The notes below the pieces were generated by a model that made no database searches, had not been told where the DNA came from, and saw nothing but the letters and a program-made list of their open reading frames with translations. Source: Ascidia mentula (taxonomy: Eukaryota; Chordata; Ascidiacea; Phlebobranchia; Ascidiidae). From it: 64,000 bases of DNA. This document shows, piece by piece, positions 1-12,900 of this stretch. The DNA lies in assembly GCA_947561715.1 (NCBI GenBank), contig OX387199.1, positions 8,809,001 through 8,873,000 of the forward strand, written 5' to 3'. Made by a program: the position numbers and the translations under genes. Each line of letters starts with the position of its first letter. The first letter of the stretch is position 1.

Positions 1-2185
1 TTTTCGGTGTATCTCGATATCAAGACCAAAGAATGAAAACACCGTGAAACGTAGTTCTAGTTTTGCAGAATTTAACTTTGTTATTTATGTAAAGTGGGAT
101 TACGCCACATCCCAGCTTCTTTTCTTTATTATTTCAAACTTCAAACAGTCGTTTACATGACCGCAAAAGAAGGCACCTTAACAATTGCATAACGACCTCT
201 TAAACATTTATATTGCAACTATCGGCCCCGGCGTTGCCTTGCATAAAGACTGGCATGTTTGGACCAGTCCTTATGCCAATAAGTAAGCATATCGTACCAC
301 GACCTGCCCTCAAGGGTGCTGCATTGTGAAATGTGAAACGCTTTTAGCAAAGAATGAACAGAAATCGCAAAAACTGACATTTTGCTTTATGACTTCAGCG
401 TTTTTTTGGTTAGGAATACATGACGTAAGACTGCCATGAGGAAAGTAAGTGGAACTTTCAGAATCCTCGTTAAAATGTTAGTTTAGGCTTGCAAAGCCAA
501 ACTTCGGGCAATACACGTTATACTTTTCTACATACGCAACCGTTTCATATTTATGTTGTACTAAAATTGAGTAGCTTTTCTCCGTGACATATCAACTAAT
601 GCATTTGCATAAGAGATAGACCATGATTTTGTTGCAGAATCAATTGCAATGTGTGATTACTTATTGGATTAAAAACCAACATACATAAGTTACAAGATTA
701 ACTTAACCTTGCAGGTTGTCTGCGAAGTATGTTGCTATGCACATGGGTCAGTTGTAAATTCGTTCACGTGAACCCATCTTTTGCCATCTTAACTTTCTAT
801 CCCAATGTTGGGTAAGTTCACAATATATTTTTTGCTTGAAGGAAAAATGGCCAAAATTTAACATAGAATTCACAGCCCTATGAACAGAACTGCAAAAGCA
901 GTCTTGTCTCTGTTTACTCTTCACAATTCCCGGTTATGGATGAGTATTCAATGACACCTTGTGGTTGTGAAACAGAACGATTATATAACGTTTACTCTGA
1001 TAGTGATTGTTTGCTGTGATACAGTGAGAACAAATTAAAGTTTACAACAATTTATTAACTTCTGTATTATTTACGTCACAAGTTTTGGAGTATTGACCAT
1101 CTGGCATGTAATTTTATTTCCTGGGGTATGTAGCATAATTTCGTTCCGGTCACCTTATTTTTAGGTGTATCTCGATACACTCATTTACACGTGACCGCAA
1201 TCTCGATACACTCCTTATTCTTTTATTATTTCAAACTTCAAACAGTCGTTTACATGAACGCAAAAGAAGGTACCTTAACAATTGCATAACGACCTCTTAA
1301 ACATTTTTGCAACTATCGGCCCCGGCGTTGCGGAATGTCCTATTTCACAAAGTTAATTTGAGCAAATACGAAAACGTTTGTTTTGCACATTGCCGCTGGG
1401 GGGTTATGTGATAAAACTTACAAAGACGAGATGAAAAGACTGGCATGTTTGGACCAGTCCTTATGCCATTAAAATAAGCATATCGTACCACGACCTGCCC
1501 TCCTAAGGGCGTGTATTGCGAAATGTGAAAAGCTTTTATCAAAAATTGAACAGAAATCGTAAAAACTGACATTTTGCTTTATGACTTCAGCGTTTTAATT
1601 GGTTGGGAATGCATGACGTTAGACTGCCACAAGGACATGTCCAAGCAAGTTTTCCTCTCGATGAGTTCTATCACATAACCCCGAAGCGGCACTTACTGAA
1701 CAAACATATTCGTATTGGCTTAAAACGAAGTCGTAAAAATGACTCAACGCTGGGTGCCCTTTGTTGCAATATAAATGTTTAAGAGGTTTTGTGCAATTGT
1801 TAAAGTTCACTTTTTTGCGGTCGAAATGTCAACCTACACGTAAACTACTGTTTGATCTTCTGAAATTTTGAACTTTTGAACTATTAAATAAAAAAATGGA
1901 TGCGGCTGAAACTTTACATAATTAAAGCTGAAACTTTACATAAACACACTTTGAACAAAGTTAAATTCTGCAGACCGTATTATTAAACTGGCCGTTTGGT
2001 CGGCAAAGTCGTCCGATAGTCACACCAGCTGCACTTATAAGACACTTTAGGTCGAAACAGTGGCCATCTGTCTGCAGCTTATACACAATTCATATTATTG
2101 GCTCCACATTGCTTATCTTATTATTAAAATATAGGACCACGTTTCCACTAGTTTACGTTATTTGGTCTTGACATCGAGATGAACA
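1..2185. mobile_element. Large inverted-repeat (foldback/MITE-like) element, composite
   Basis: The two ends are imperfect inverted copies. TATCTCGATATCAAGACC near position 10 returns reversed near 2161-2178. The block ending ATTTAACTTTGTT..ATGTAAAGT (about 69-95) returns reversed at about 1925-1970. The block 118-235 returns reversed at about 1765-1900. A third copy of the inner block lies in direct orientation at about 1219-1640, matching 118-440. No transposase-like reading frame is visible inside, so this is a non-autonomous element. The left end is at or beyond the window edge, so any target duplication cannot be checked. The short motif GTGTATCTCGATACACTC near 1165 and 1199 is itself palindromic. 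Confidence 0.6.
1988..2118 (+). mobile_element. Small hammerhead-bearing element, decayed, with 10-bp target duplication
   Basis: This 131-bp insertion is flanked by exact copies of TATTATTAAA at 1978-1987 and 2119-2128. It interrupts the right arm of the surrounding inverted repeat; the left arm (about 55-75) lacks it. Inside, stem I AGCTGCA (2027-2033) and TGCAGCT (2073-2079) pair perfectly. GTCGAAACAG and CTGTC supply the 3' core and stem III, with loop TGGCCAT. The CTGATGA box reads CTTATAA, so cleavage activity is probably lost. Confidence 0.7.
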
Positions 2186-4077
2186 AAGTAAAAACATTAT
2201 TGCGTGCCGAACCATGACGTACAGGTACATTATTCTTCGTATAATACTACAAAATTTCTCAGTGTGGGAGGTAAAAAATGTGGAACTTATTGTTGTTAAT
2301 TCTGAATTGTTCTCGCTGCATCGGAACAAATTATTTGAGAGTAAACGTAACATGATCACATCCACAAGGTGTCATTGAAATATTCATCTCAAAAAGTACA
2401 GAAACGTTGTGTAACATACTGTTCCGAGGGATGTAAATATAATATTTAATTTCAGATCTTCTAGAAAAAGTTCCTTCAGTTATCCAGGCTGGGGCAGTTG
2501 GTAGGCTTAATACGACCTTTCAAAGTTTTGTAAAGCTCCACGAAACGGCAAATGATCTCGCTCGTAAATTGCTGTAACTGCGTTCCTGAAACGGTGCATG
2601 CTATACAGGTCTAATAGAAATTTTGTCTGTGCGTCGATCGCTAGAGTGAAAGCGTATAAACCTCTACACAATATACACAATTTAGCAAACATCCGCGAAA
2701 CAGAGCATTTACTTTAGCAGAGTAAATAATATATATTCTAATCTATGTAATAACCCACGTAAGACTTGGAAAAATGACTGCATGGCCTAACGTGGGCAAA
2801 CAAGATCTGCGAGCCCGACGAGCAGTATTAGGGCGGGCCAACACCTTCAGCGTTACTATTTGCCAGGCTCCGTTGCTATGAATTTTTGGCATGCATCGGT
2901 GTGCAGTGACGTAGAGTACATTTTACATTCTTTAGCTGATCGCGCAAAGTGTTGCACGAGCAAAGAACGTTTAGTTTGGCCGCTGGTGTTGGTGTGCAAT
3001 TTTGATTAAGCGGGACCGTTGAAGCAGGGTGACACACTAGAACGTGCGTTTAAAAGTAGCATTGCATTGCATGTTAGCGAAGTTGTGGTGTAAGGTATAG
3101 ATTGGTTGTGTTGTAAGGAGTGAACCGTTGTGAAAGGATGATAATACTGTTTAATAGGGAACTAACATTAGAGAAATATGTTTTTTAAAGCTATATTTCT
3201 GATCTGTATACGTTTCAGTTCAGACACTATTTACAGAAAATATGCTGTAGACATTCCAAACGATTTTGGGAGTGTCAAAGCTGCTTATTTAACACAGATA
3301 GGTGAAAATTTGCATTTATAACGCTAGTACTGCGCGAAGCGAATATTAAAAAGATTTACTTACGAATGAAATCCGGTTTTAGACTCCCTGTACTTACCCT
3401 CATATGCTGGTTCAACGTTTGCACACGCCCGCTGTTGTCCTATCCATAACAAACAGTGTTGCTAATTGCCGCTCTTGCAACACCAATGGGCAATAATGTT
3501 TGCGCTTTTGTGCACACACCGCTTATCGTCAACGCTAAAAATTCTGGTTCCCCGCTCTTACACTTTAAACATTAACTTTCAAGGAAAAAGCAAAGGAAAG
3601 CACGTAGGCAACATTATGTGCACCACCCTTGGGTTTGCGAAAGCAGTTCTGACTCCTGTCCCGGCCCAAAGTTCAATCCCCCAAAAACACCCCTGGCCAC
3701 TATAAAGTGCGACGCGAGTTGCTTTCATCGCAGTTTGGTATAAAGAAGCATGCAATTTAGCCGCGTGTTGTGTGTTGAATATTTCGCCCAGCTGTTCCGG
3801 GGTTTGCACTTGCAAACGCTAAGGGTTTATTTTACGTCAGGTTATGTGAGTGTCTTCCATACCTTGATAAACACAAATTACAAGCAATTCATAAATTATG
3901 TGCAAAAAAGGTAGAATGTGACGATTGATAACAAACATGAAAAAGACAAATTACTTTACACCGCGCTACGTTTAAAGAGTTATATTTGTTCATGTCTTTA
4001 GTCGTGAAAAAGGGGATTACTTTTAAAAGAAACCGTTGAACTGAACGCCAAACCTTTTGACGGGTGCTTTCAAAAAA
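2186..4077. other. Intergenic, upstream of ZP-A
   Basis: No coding region is supported here. The short open frames show no domain or splice structure. The 3' part holds the probable promoter of ZP-A. A stretch near 3640-3665 (GCAGTTCTGACTCCTGTC) resembles 9525-9545 upstream of ZP-B, so part of this flank was duplicated with the gene. Confidence 0.5.
3701..3707 (+). promoter_or_regulatory. Possible TATA box of ZP-A
   Basis: TATAAAG lies about 375 bases before the ZP-A start codon, in a locally GC-richer stretch. Support is positional only. Confidence 0.3.
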
Positions 4078-7000
4078 ATGTTTGAAAATCATGTGACTGT
4101 TTGGTGGGTCGTTGCTCTGGCATCGTTCGGAGCAGCGAACCACATGCGTGGTGGAGGAGTTACATGGCGGGTTCAAGACGTGCTGGCCAATGGAAAAGTG
4201 TTGGTAAGATAACCATTAGGTAAAATTACTTGAAATAGCTGTGTTGCACTCTCCCTCTTGGATGGAACGTCTGATACGTTTGACAAAACAAACTGATGTA
4301 CATTTTTATTGTAAATAGGACATACTTCTACAATAAGACTCCTTTCTAATACTTTAAAACTTATTTTAACATTCATTACTTTCAGTTGAAGTCCACTATG
4401 CGATTCCACGTCCACCCGGATCACCAAACTTGCCCGTATAAATTCTCCCCTCTAGCCACCTGTTATGAACCAGTTGACGGCGCAACAGACGTGGGAAATT
4501 TCGTCTCCACAGATTTCCGCTGCGCAGATCAGTGTCTTGACGACATGTGGAGCACGACACAAGTGGTTGATTACAGTCAACACGAAATTAGTGATGCTTG
4601 CGTGATGAGGTTCGTTTTCGCTATACAATAATTGTTTTTGCGACGTATGTGCTAGCAGAAAAATAAAGTTTTACAAGAAAAGTTAGTGGGTTATATGATG
4701 TGTAAACATACTTTTTGTTTTAGTCATAAAGACAGCGCGTGGATAGAAAACCTTGGTGGACTTTCTGATCCTTATCGAGTCTACAGCTTGCCGTATTTCG
4801 TCGACCTACGAGTGAAAACAGATGGACGAATCAATTCGGCACCCACAGCAATTATTCAACCAGTTGTCAAGTGGGTCGATTGATAATGGAATTACTTAAA
4901 CATCGATAACTGCAATAAACCTAATATCACATGTTAAAAAATTTTAATAAATAAATAAAATTCTACATTGATTTTTATCAAATTCAAATCATTATATCCA
5001 AGAAAACATTGTTATTGCACAGATTTATGATGGGATGTGCATCGTCTGTTTTAATTCCAATGTTTGACGAGGACGGCGATTACGTTTCATGTCGGTTTGC
5101 TGAAACAGAGATTGAGGGAGGAGCAATGGCCGGTATAACTTACACCAACCTCGCCCTAAACAAGGTAGTTACTAACTTTTAAGGTACTTTGCTGGTGACG
5201 TGTTCCAACTGAAGGGTAAAAAACGACCTCATTGTAATCAATAGCAGAATGCAATTTTATGTAAAAAGTGCATTTACAATTACACTATATATTAAAAACA
5301 GGATAACTGTCGGCTCCAGTATTTTGGAACCCCAGTGCAAGGAACATATGCCGTGGCTCTTATCGTGGAAGATCATCCCATGGACAATCTTGAAGCAGTG
5401 AACAGCTACAGTTCACTTCAGTTTACCGTTGAAAGTAAGTTCTGTTCATATGTAAGACGAAAGCTTATGTGTAATAAAAGGTAAGATTATATGTCATTAA
5501 ACGACTCAATGGCTTACAGAAATTAAACGACTCGGGACTACAGAATAAGTAAACTTATACATATAAATATGTAAGTGGTGTAAATCATCTTTAAATAACT
5601 TATATTACGTTGCTCAATAATTTGCTTTATGCAGTCATACCAGCTCCAGCGTCGGGGTACACCTGTACCTCCAAACCTACTTTTGCTTACCCAACCCCAC
5701 CCAACGAACAGACAAGAAGTATTCAAATAGGTGAAACATTATCCTTCACGCTGCAGGCTAAGCCTGTGAGAAATTCAGACAGGTTAGTCGATGTTTTTCT
5801 CAAGGGTAATATCGCAACTTGGTTTATTTTCAATGTATGCAGGATAGACCACTTCGGCATGGTTGGACCAAACAATATTACTCGTAGCGGCATAACTGCA
5901 CAGAGCAACAACGAATATCAAACAACGTTCTCATGGACCCCAACCGAATTGGACAAAGGCCCCAACTACTTCTGCTTTGAAGCTAGAGAGAGCACAGGGT
6001 GAATATTAAACATTTCTAAACTTGTTGCTACGAGACAGAGCGTAGTCATAAACTCAGGACTGCAAGCGATATAAAAATATTTCTGTTACACAGGCTTGTT
6101 TCTGAGCAAAGATGCATCACGGTTTTAGTCGGAGGTAAGGAAGTATTTATTGGCTGTGGTGTAGAAACTTGTTTGCCATTTGTCTCGTTCAGAATTGGGC
6201 TCTTGTCAAATTCAAAATGGAGGATGTAGCGACATTTGTGTGTTGGACACTGTCGGTTACCACTGTGAATGCGAACATGATTGTTGGGAACTGCTGGAAG
6301 ATCAGCGCCAATGCGTCCGTAAGTAATACTACAAATACTAGGCATAATGACTCAAAACTGCGTTTAAAATTAATTCCATAATTTTCCAGCTAAAATGGTG
6401 CGCAGTTGCACTGAAGAAAGAATGATTGTGACGGTTGAGGGATGCGCTGTAGATGGGAAAATCGGAGTGGGGGATTTTGATCCCGACAACATGCAAAACA
6501 TCCCATCCGAATGTGCCAACAAGGGTAACAACACTCATCACCATTTCGACTTCAGCGTATCCCAATGTGGTACCGAGATGATTGTAAGCCATACACTGAG
6601 ATATGTATTACAATCTCTTACTTTGTTCATCAGAATTTTTTGTCTTTTCCAGGACAGCACCGACGAGTTGAAGCGTAAGAACTCGCTGAAAATGTGGGTG
6701 GACAATAATCCTGATCCCGTGATCACACGCGGCCAGTGGTACATCATCGAATACGTTTGCACCGTGCAGAAGTACGAGAGTGTGTCAGGTGTGTTCGACC
6801 CTCAAGACACTACGACGACCATTGTCATCGAAGACGGATTTGCGGATATCCAAATGGCGTTCGATTTTTACACCGATTCAAGTTTTGAAGTGAGTTTTAC
6901 TGACCAAACCATCGAACTTTGGATTTAACTAAAAATCGACTTACTTTTTTGTAATTGAACTGAAGTTTTATTTTTACTACAGTCGCCGTACGGCCCAGCC

Positions 7001-8079
7001 GACTATCCAGTTGAGTATACCCTCAACGAAAAGATCTATTTCGGCATCTACGCCGAGAGCACGGATGACGACATTGAGTTATTTACAGAACACTGCACTG
7101 CCCTGCCGGAACCCACTGTCAATGGAGTGGCCTATCCGTTGATTGCCGATGGGTATTCTAATTATAGCTACTAGAAATCATTAAATAATCATATGCAGAC
7201 GCTTGAGCAGCTGTTATGTATAAGAAAAGAAACAGTGGACACCTGGCAAAATACATGCTTTGGTTAACCAGTTCTTCTTTAAAGATGCTTGCAAGATGAC
7301 ACCATGCAGTCACATCCCGCCCCCACACCCAAACGAAATCATTTTAGTATTGATGCCTTCCGCTTTAACGACGAACTTTCCGGAGTCGATACCATTACAG
7401 ACGTTAAGATTTCGGTAGGTAGTAGTAATAGCTTTTACAAAGACTTACAGACTTTGGTTTGCAGTGTGAGGTGGTTATTTGCGTGAGAGGAAGCAGTGGT
7501 ACGCGATGTGCTAGCGGTTGTCTTAGCTCTTTCCTGCAATCTGCCCAGTCTGATGTTATTTCGAGGTAAACTGACCGATAACCGTTATTTAAGAATGTAT
7601 TCCTGATAAAAATAACATGTATATTTAAAATTACAGTCCAAATCCATTTATTTGTATGGTGTAATGGAAAAGATTGTTTTGTTTCAACCTAACTGTTTTT
7701 CTAAAACATAATAGCTATGCATGATACAATTTACAGAAAACTAAAGTTTGATTCGTGGGATGTAAAAGCCGCGGAAGAAGACGAAGTGCAACCTACCAGA
7801 GACCCATCGATTACCCAAACTAATACTGTTCCATTGACCAAGTCTCCAACAATATCTGTAAAAGGCAACGGTAAGTGTATTCTTTGAGTATACACAAGTG
7901 AAACAATACATGCAATTTAGGCGGCTATTTTGAAACGTATTTTTAATAGAGCTGGGCAGAGTATTCCTTAAAACCGAATAATAATTGTTGTTGCTTGCTC
8001 ACGTGTAGGTTCTCCAGTCATCTCTTCCAGCTTGATGCTTACAGTACTTGCCACAGCGTTGTCAGGAATTTTGCTGTAA
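4078..8079 (+). CDS. ZP-A: secreted/anchored EGF-ZP domain protein, 759 aa
   Basis: Sixteen exons: 4078-4203, 4386-4609, 4724-4870, 5023-5164, 5302-5434, 5635-5782, 5843-5998, 6094-6134, 6193-6318, 6390-6583, 6653-6889, 6983-7152, 7285-7414, 7465-7565, 7737-7870, 8009-8079. All are bounded by AG/GT and join in frame. Signal peptide about 1-20. Unnamed N-terminal module about 24-257 (begins RGGGVTWRV; contains MMGCASSV and FDEDGDYVSCRFAE). Ig-like module about 258-372 (PTPPNEQ...FSWTPTELDKGPNYFCFEA). One EGF module 374-414 (NGGCSDIC...YHCEC). ZP domain about 417-690 with four ZP-N cysteines in exon 10 and a Cys-rich ZP-C in exons 12-14. Polar stalk 692-736, then a hydrophobic tail ending at the stop, as in GPI-anchored ZP proteins. 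ZP domains polymerise into extracellular matrices; this protein's ligand is unknown. OIT3 or uromodulin-like proteins are the nearest known layout. Family call is firm, function inferred. Confidence 0.92.
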
Positions 8080-8199
8080 TAGAGCTGTTGACGATGGCAG
8101 GGTTCCAAGAAAGTATACTCACCCTACTTTGTTAACAATGACAATTTTTACGTGAAATGCCTAATCATTCAAAAGTGGTTTAAAGTATTACTAAATCAA

Positions 8200-8205
8200 A
8201 ATAAA
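8200..8205 (+). terminator. Polyadenylation signal of ZP-A
   Basis: AATAAA stands 120 bases after the stop codon. A second AATAAA at 8356-8361 is an alternative. Confidence 0.5.
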
Positions 8206-9328
8206 GAATCATAGATCCAAAATCAAATGGAGCACCAATAGTTTAAGTTTATGAAATTGATATGTTTGCATAAAGAAAGAAAGTATTGACAGTTCGTAAA
8301 TAGCTTGTTAATTTCGTGCAGTGCAATATTGTAAAAAAATGTGTAAATGCAATCAAATAAAATGTATCGAGATCTTACGCCTTGTGCACTTTATTAGCAG
8401 AAACACTATCTGTACAAATATTTATTGATTTATTGTGTATTTGTTAGAGTTGCAATTTTGTTCCATAGTTGCATCACCAATACGTTTGTCGAATTTCCGA
8501 TTCACATACATTTCCTGATGCTTAAAATGTCGTCCTTGCGTTGCAATAAATTACGCAGAAAACACTTATGCGGCATTTGCAATAAAACCGCATGCGACCA
8601 AGCAATTTGTGTTGCAACACTATGCACACATGGCGCAACTTGAAAGCAAACAAGTGGGGAAACTCTTGAAATCACGAGTTGCATTCTACTCGAGTACACA
8701 GCAAACAAGCATTGGTACTTTCCTGCTCTGGTCCGGAATGCCATCCTTACCTGTAGCGCTATATTTCGTATTTCACTTTTAAAGAAAAAAAAGAAAAAAT
8801 TACTTTCTTTGTGCTTCTTGGCCACTGTAACATTAGCTTTTTGGTTTCAAATTGATCCAGTTTTCATTCATTGAACACATTGGTAACCTCCAACGATTTA
8901 CGTACTACGAACGTAAAATTCATATTATGAATTACTGTATGTTTGACAAATTCTAAGAAATAAATTATTTTATGAAAAAATACATCAATTATGCTGTCGG
9001 TATAAACTTTGTTTCGATCTGGCGCAAAATAGATTGTTTGATCATTTTCTTTCTCTCAAATACTTGACTGAAACAGAATACAGAAGGTAAAATAACTAAA
9101 GTAGAACTACGTAATTGTTGACACGTACCAAGGATGGCGAGTACGCTACAAATGCAAAATGTTGATACGCATAAGAAAGAAGTAAAATAACGGAAAAAAA
9201 ATTGGGAATTGGAATTTACATTGTCTATTTCCATTTTAAAGATACAAATTTGCGCCGGACAATGTAATTAAGTGATACCTATAGTGTAAGATGCAAACTA
9301 CAATTTGAGAGAATCAATTTCCTGCATC

Positions 9329-9336
9329 TATAAAAG
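9329..9336 (+). promoter_or_regulatory. Possible TATA box of ZP-B
   Basis: TATAAAAG precedes the ZP-B start by about 640 bases, further than usual, so a 5' leader intron or another promoter is possible. The stretch aligned with the ZP-A TATA (near 9590) has lost the motif. Confidence 0.25.
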
Positions 9337-9973
9337 CCTGCAAAAACTAGAACCATTGGTCCATGTGGTTATACAGCAAAGTACCAAGAACAAATTAATG
9401 TTCGTACTTTGAACACACGCCTCGCGTTTATCATCAACGAGGAATGTTGTGATTTACTCGATAATTGCTTGCCCGACTTTGCCCAAGGTCAGGATGACGA
9501 CACGGTTCTACCTTGCTTGCGCACGCAGTTCTTACTCCTGTCATTGAATCAAGTTCTATGCAAACACACCAAGGAGGTCTCAAAATGCGGTTGCAGTTTA
9601 GTTTGCACAAGCAGACGATCAACAAAGCGTATTAAGTTGGTTCTGTGATGCTGGTTTAATGGTTGCTCCGTTTCAAAGATACATTTTTTTGCAGTGCATT
9701 GTTTTTAGCCAACAGTGTGCCAGTGTAACAAGGTTTTTTTCGTGTGTGATATCTTTGCTTGGCATATCATAACCTCTTCTGTGTAGGAAAGACTAATTGT
9801 TTTGGTGATTTGAGCAATAAATTAAATTAGGTGTTAGATTGTAAATATTTACTGAAGCAGACTTTAAAAATTAGTTTATCGGAATATAACGGAAGTGCGT
9901 TTAGTCTTATGTAGACGAACACAATAAAACACTACCAACTTTACCAGGAGTCTCTTGTTCCGGCGTATCGGAA

Positions 9974-12900
9974 ATGTCTATATATCAGTATTATGGTTTA
10001 GCTTTGTTGACTGTGTTTCTTGTTTCACATGGCGGAGCAACCAACATACGTGGCGGGAGTGTCACCTGGAGGGTTGAAGATGTTCTGCCCAACGGAAATG
10101 TATTGGTAGGTTTACATTTAACCCTTTAAACAAACAAAAAAATACAACACACTGTAACATATACACTGATTCTGCAAAGAAATCATGTTTATTTTTGTGC
10201 AGAACACTATTGTACACAACATGAGTGAACTATATAGTGGCAAAACAACAACGTAGCATGGACTCCGATAAAAGTTTCGAGGTTGTCGAGTCCATACTGT
10301 TGAAAACATTGACATGTTTTATTTTCTTAAAACGTTTCGCAAGAGCTTATGCCATCATCAGTTGAAAATGACGCGATTGGTCTAGCTCCAGGATTATATG
10401 GAACTGACCTACATGACCTACGTCACAAATCGTACATAAGGCTCGCTGCGTGGGTGGTGACGTCATGTATTATTGTTATTGGTCACATTTCTGTAGGTAT
10501 AAAATACGCAGTAAACGGCACAAAATGCAAAAACACATTAAACGTTTTAAGGAAATAGTGGGCAAAAAGTATTGTTTATTATTGTTGCTATTGTTGTGGC
10601 TGTTGCCATTGTAGGAGCAGCGATTCCAGTAACGGAGACGGCACCTGTTTTTGGCCAATGCAAGGATTTGTGGCTAGTTAAATTTTACGCTGAGAGTCGG
10701 ATTGTCAAGTAGGTGTTTGCACTCTTCCAAATTTGGCGATGGTTGATGTCTGTACATGAATCACATAAACATGAGAGTTTGTCCACGACAGGCGTGAGGT
10801 GAAGGGTCTTCTGGCAATCTTTAAATGGAAACTGCTGCGCAAGTTTGCATGGTTCATGTACCACACGTAAAAAAGTCTTTTTGTTGGTGCACCCCGTCGA
10901 CAAACCGTGATAATTTTCGTCGTATTCACTGGTTGATAGGCGCAAGTATGGCAACCTAATCACACAGACAACAATGATACATGACGTCACCACTCACGCC
11001 ACGAGCCTTATCTATGATTTGTGACGTCAGTCAGCTGACCAGCTTTATACGCTGACCAGCTTTATACAAACCAGGAGCTAGACCAACCGTGTCAGTTTGA
11101 ACTGATGATGGCATAAGCTCTTGATGAAACGTTTTAAATTACTAAAAAAATGTCAATGTTTATAGCAGTGCCAGTCACTTTATTCTCAAAATCGCGTTCC
11201 TTCTCGCTAGAATTTCAGTCGATCGATATTTGATAGGTGAGATCGAACTACTGCCTTTCTTGGCGTTCACAGCTCTCATATCGAGATAATTAGCATAACA
11301 GGCTTCGCAGTCCCAACATTGCAGCTTAGTTGCAACTTTTTCGACCAAGTCGGAGCGAGATCTGGAAAACCCAGCTCCCGGTGAGGTTTAAACTTGTTGG
11401 GAAAAATTGCTGCGAAGCCAGTAAACCGAATTATCTCGATACAATAGCTGTGATGCCAAGTAAGGACCTGCGCAGTGGTTCGATTCTACCAATACGAAGT
11501 CTGTAAACCTATTGATAAATTCTTTAACAACATGGATATGGTTTCAATCTTGAATTTAAAAATCTCTTATTGCAGCAAATCTTTTTCTTTAGATGAAAAC
11601 TACGGTGAGACTTCATGTTCATTCCGACCACGAAACTTGTCCGCACACATTAGGTGTTCTTCCAACTTGTGTTGAGGCTGTAAACGCTGCAACAGAGGTG
11701 GAAAACTTCGTTTCAACCGACAATCGTTGCGTGGACCAGTGTCTCGAAGACAAGTGGAGTACAACACAAGTGGTCGATTACAGCGAACACGAAATTACCG
11801 ACGCTTGCGTCATGGGGTTTGTATTTAGCTATATATAGGTTTTGGGACATATGATAGTCCCAAGAAATTTTTAATGCAATAGACCAACAATGCCCAAACT
11901 ATCTCCTGAAACACACTAGGGCTCTATAACAAAACATCCAAGGTTCCGTTCGCTACTCTCTGTGTCCGTTGGGAATTTGAGCAACATACCATGAGAACAA
12001 GGCCAAAAGAGCAAAAATAACGACATTTTGATGTTTTTAATAACCTTGCCGTGTTCCCCGGACAAAAAGTTTTGGAAACACTGCAAAAGATTCAGGATCG
12101 TTGGTCTCCATTTTTAAAAAAGCTTGATTTATTTTCTTATTTAGCTACAAGGACAGTGGATGGATAGATAATCTGAGTGGATCATCCGATCCGTATCGAC
12201 TCTTCAGTTTACCATACTACGTCGACCTACGAGTGACAAAAAACGGACGAATCAATTCAGCCCCTACGGCAATTATTCAACCGGTGGTCAAGTGAGTAAA
12301 TTTGAATTGAAAATAATTTTTTTCATACCACCATGGGAGAAGCAGAATAATGTCGAAAAATATTGAATTCATATTTCACTGTGGCACAAAAAAGGGAGCC
12401 TTTTGTCAAGGAAACTTATTGCACTGCATGATCAAAGAAATACCACGTTTTTTTTTTGCACAGGTTTATTATGGGATGTGCATCGTCTGTTGTAATTCCA
12501 GTATTTGACGAAGACGGCGATGACGTTTCATGCCGGTTCGCAGAAACCGAGATTGAGGGAGGAGCAATGGCCAATATGAGTTACACCAACCTCGCCCTCA
12601 ATCAAGTAAATCATAACTTACAAGTGATGGTATTATTCCCAATCGACCGATTGGTGTGAGGCCAAACGAAAAGAACATTGGAAACCAATCATTGACCCAG
12701 AATTTCTGGAAAGACTTTAGCGACAGCAAAATATCGCAACAACTTTATTCATTTCAGGCTAACTGTCGGCTCCAGTATTTTGGAACATTAGTACAAGGAA
12801 CGTATGCCGTGGCTCTTATTGTGGAAGATCATCCCATAGACAATCTTGAAGCAGTGAACAGCTATAGTTCACTTCAGTTTACCGTTAAAAGTAAGTTTTC

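Larger units (their letters stand above)
8080..9973. other. ZP-A 3' flank and ZP-A/ZP-B intergenic
   Basis: AATAAA polyadenylation signals lie at 8200-8205 and 8356-8361 after the ZP-A stop. The rest shows no supported gene. The open frames at 8425-8643 and 9409-9648 are short and have no recognisable motif. Confidence 0.5.

Noticed and set aside
3579..4427. Minus-strand open frames over the ZP-A 5' region
   Set aside because: Two overlap the ZP-A signal-peptide exon and exon 2 in antisense; none has motifs.
11100..11125. A further CTGATGA box near the right arm of the 10.3-11.2 kb element
   Set aside because: No GAAA box, stem II or stem III follows. It is part of the terminal inverted repeat, not a hammerhead.
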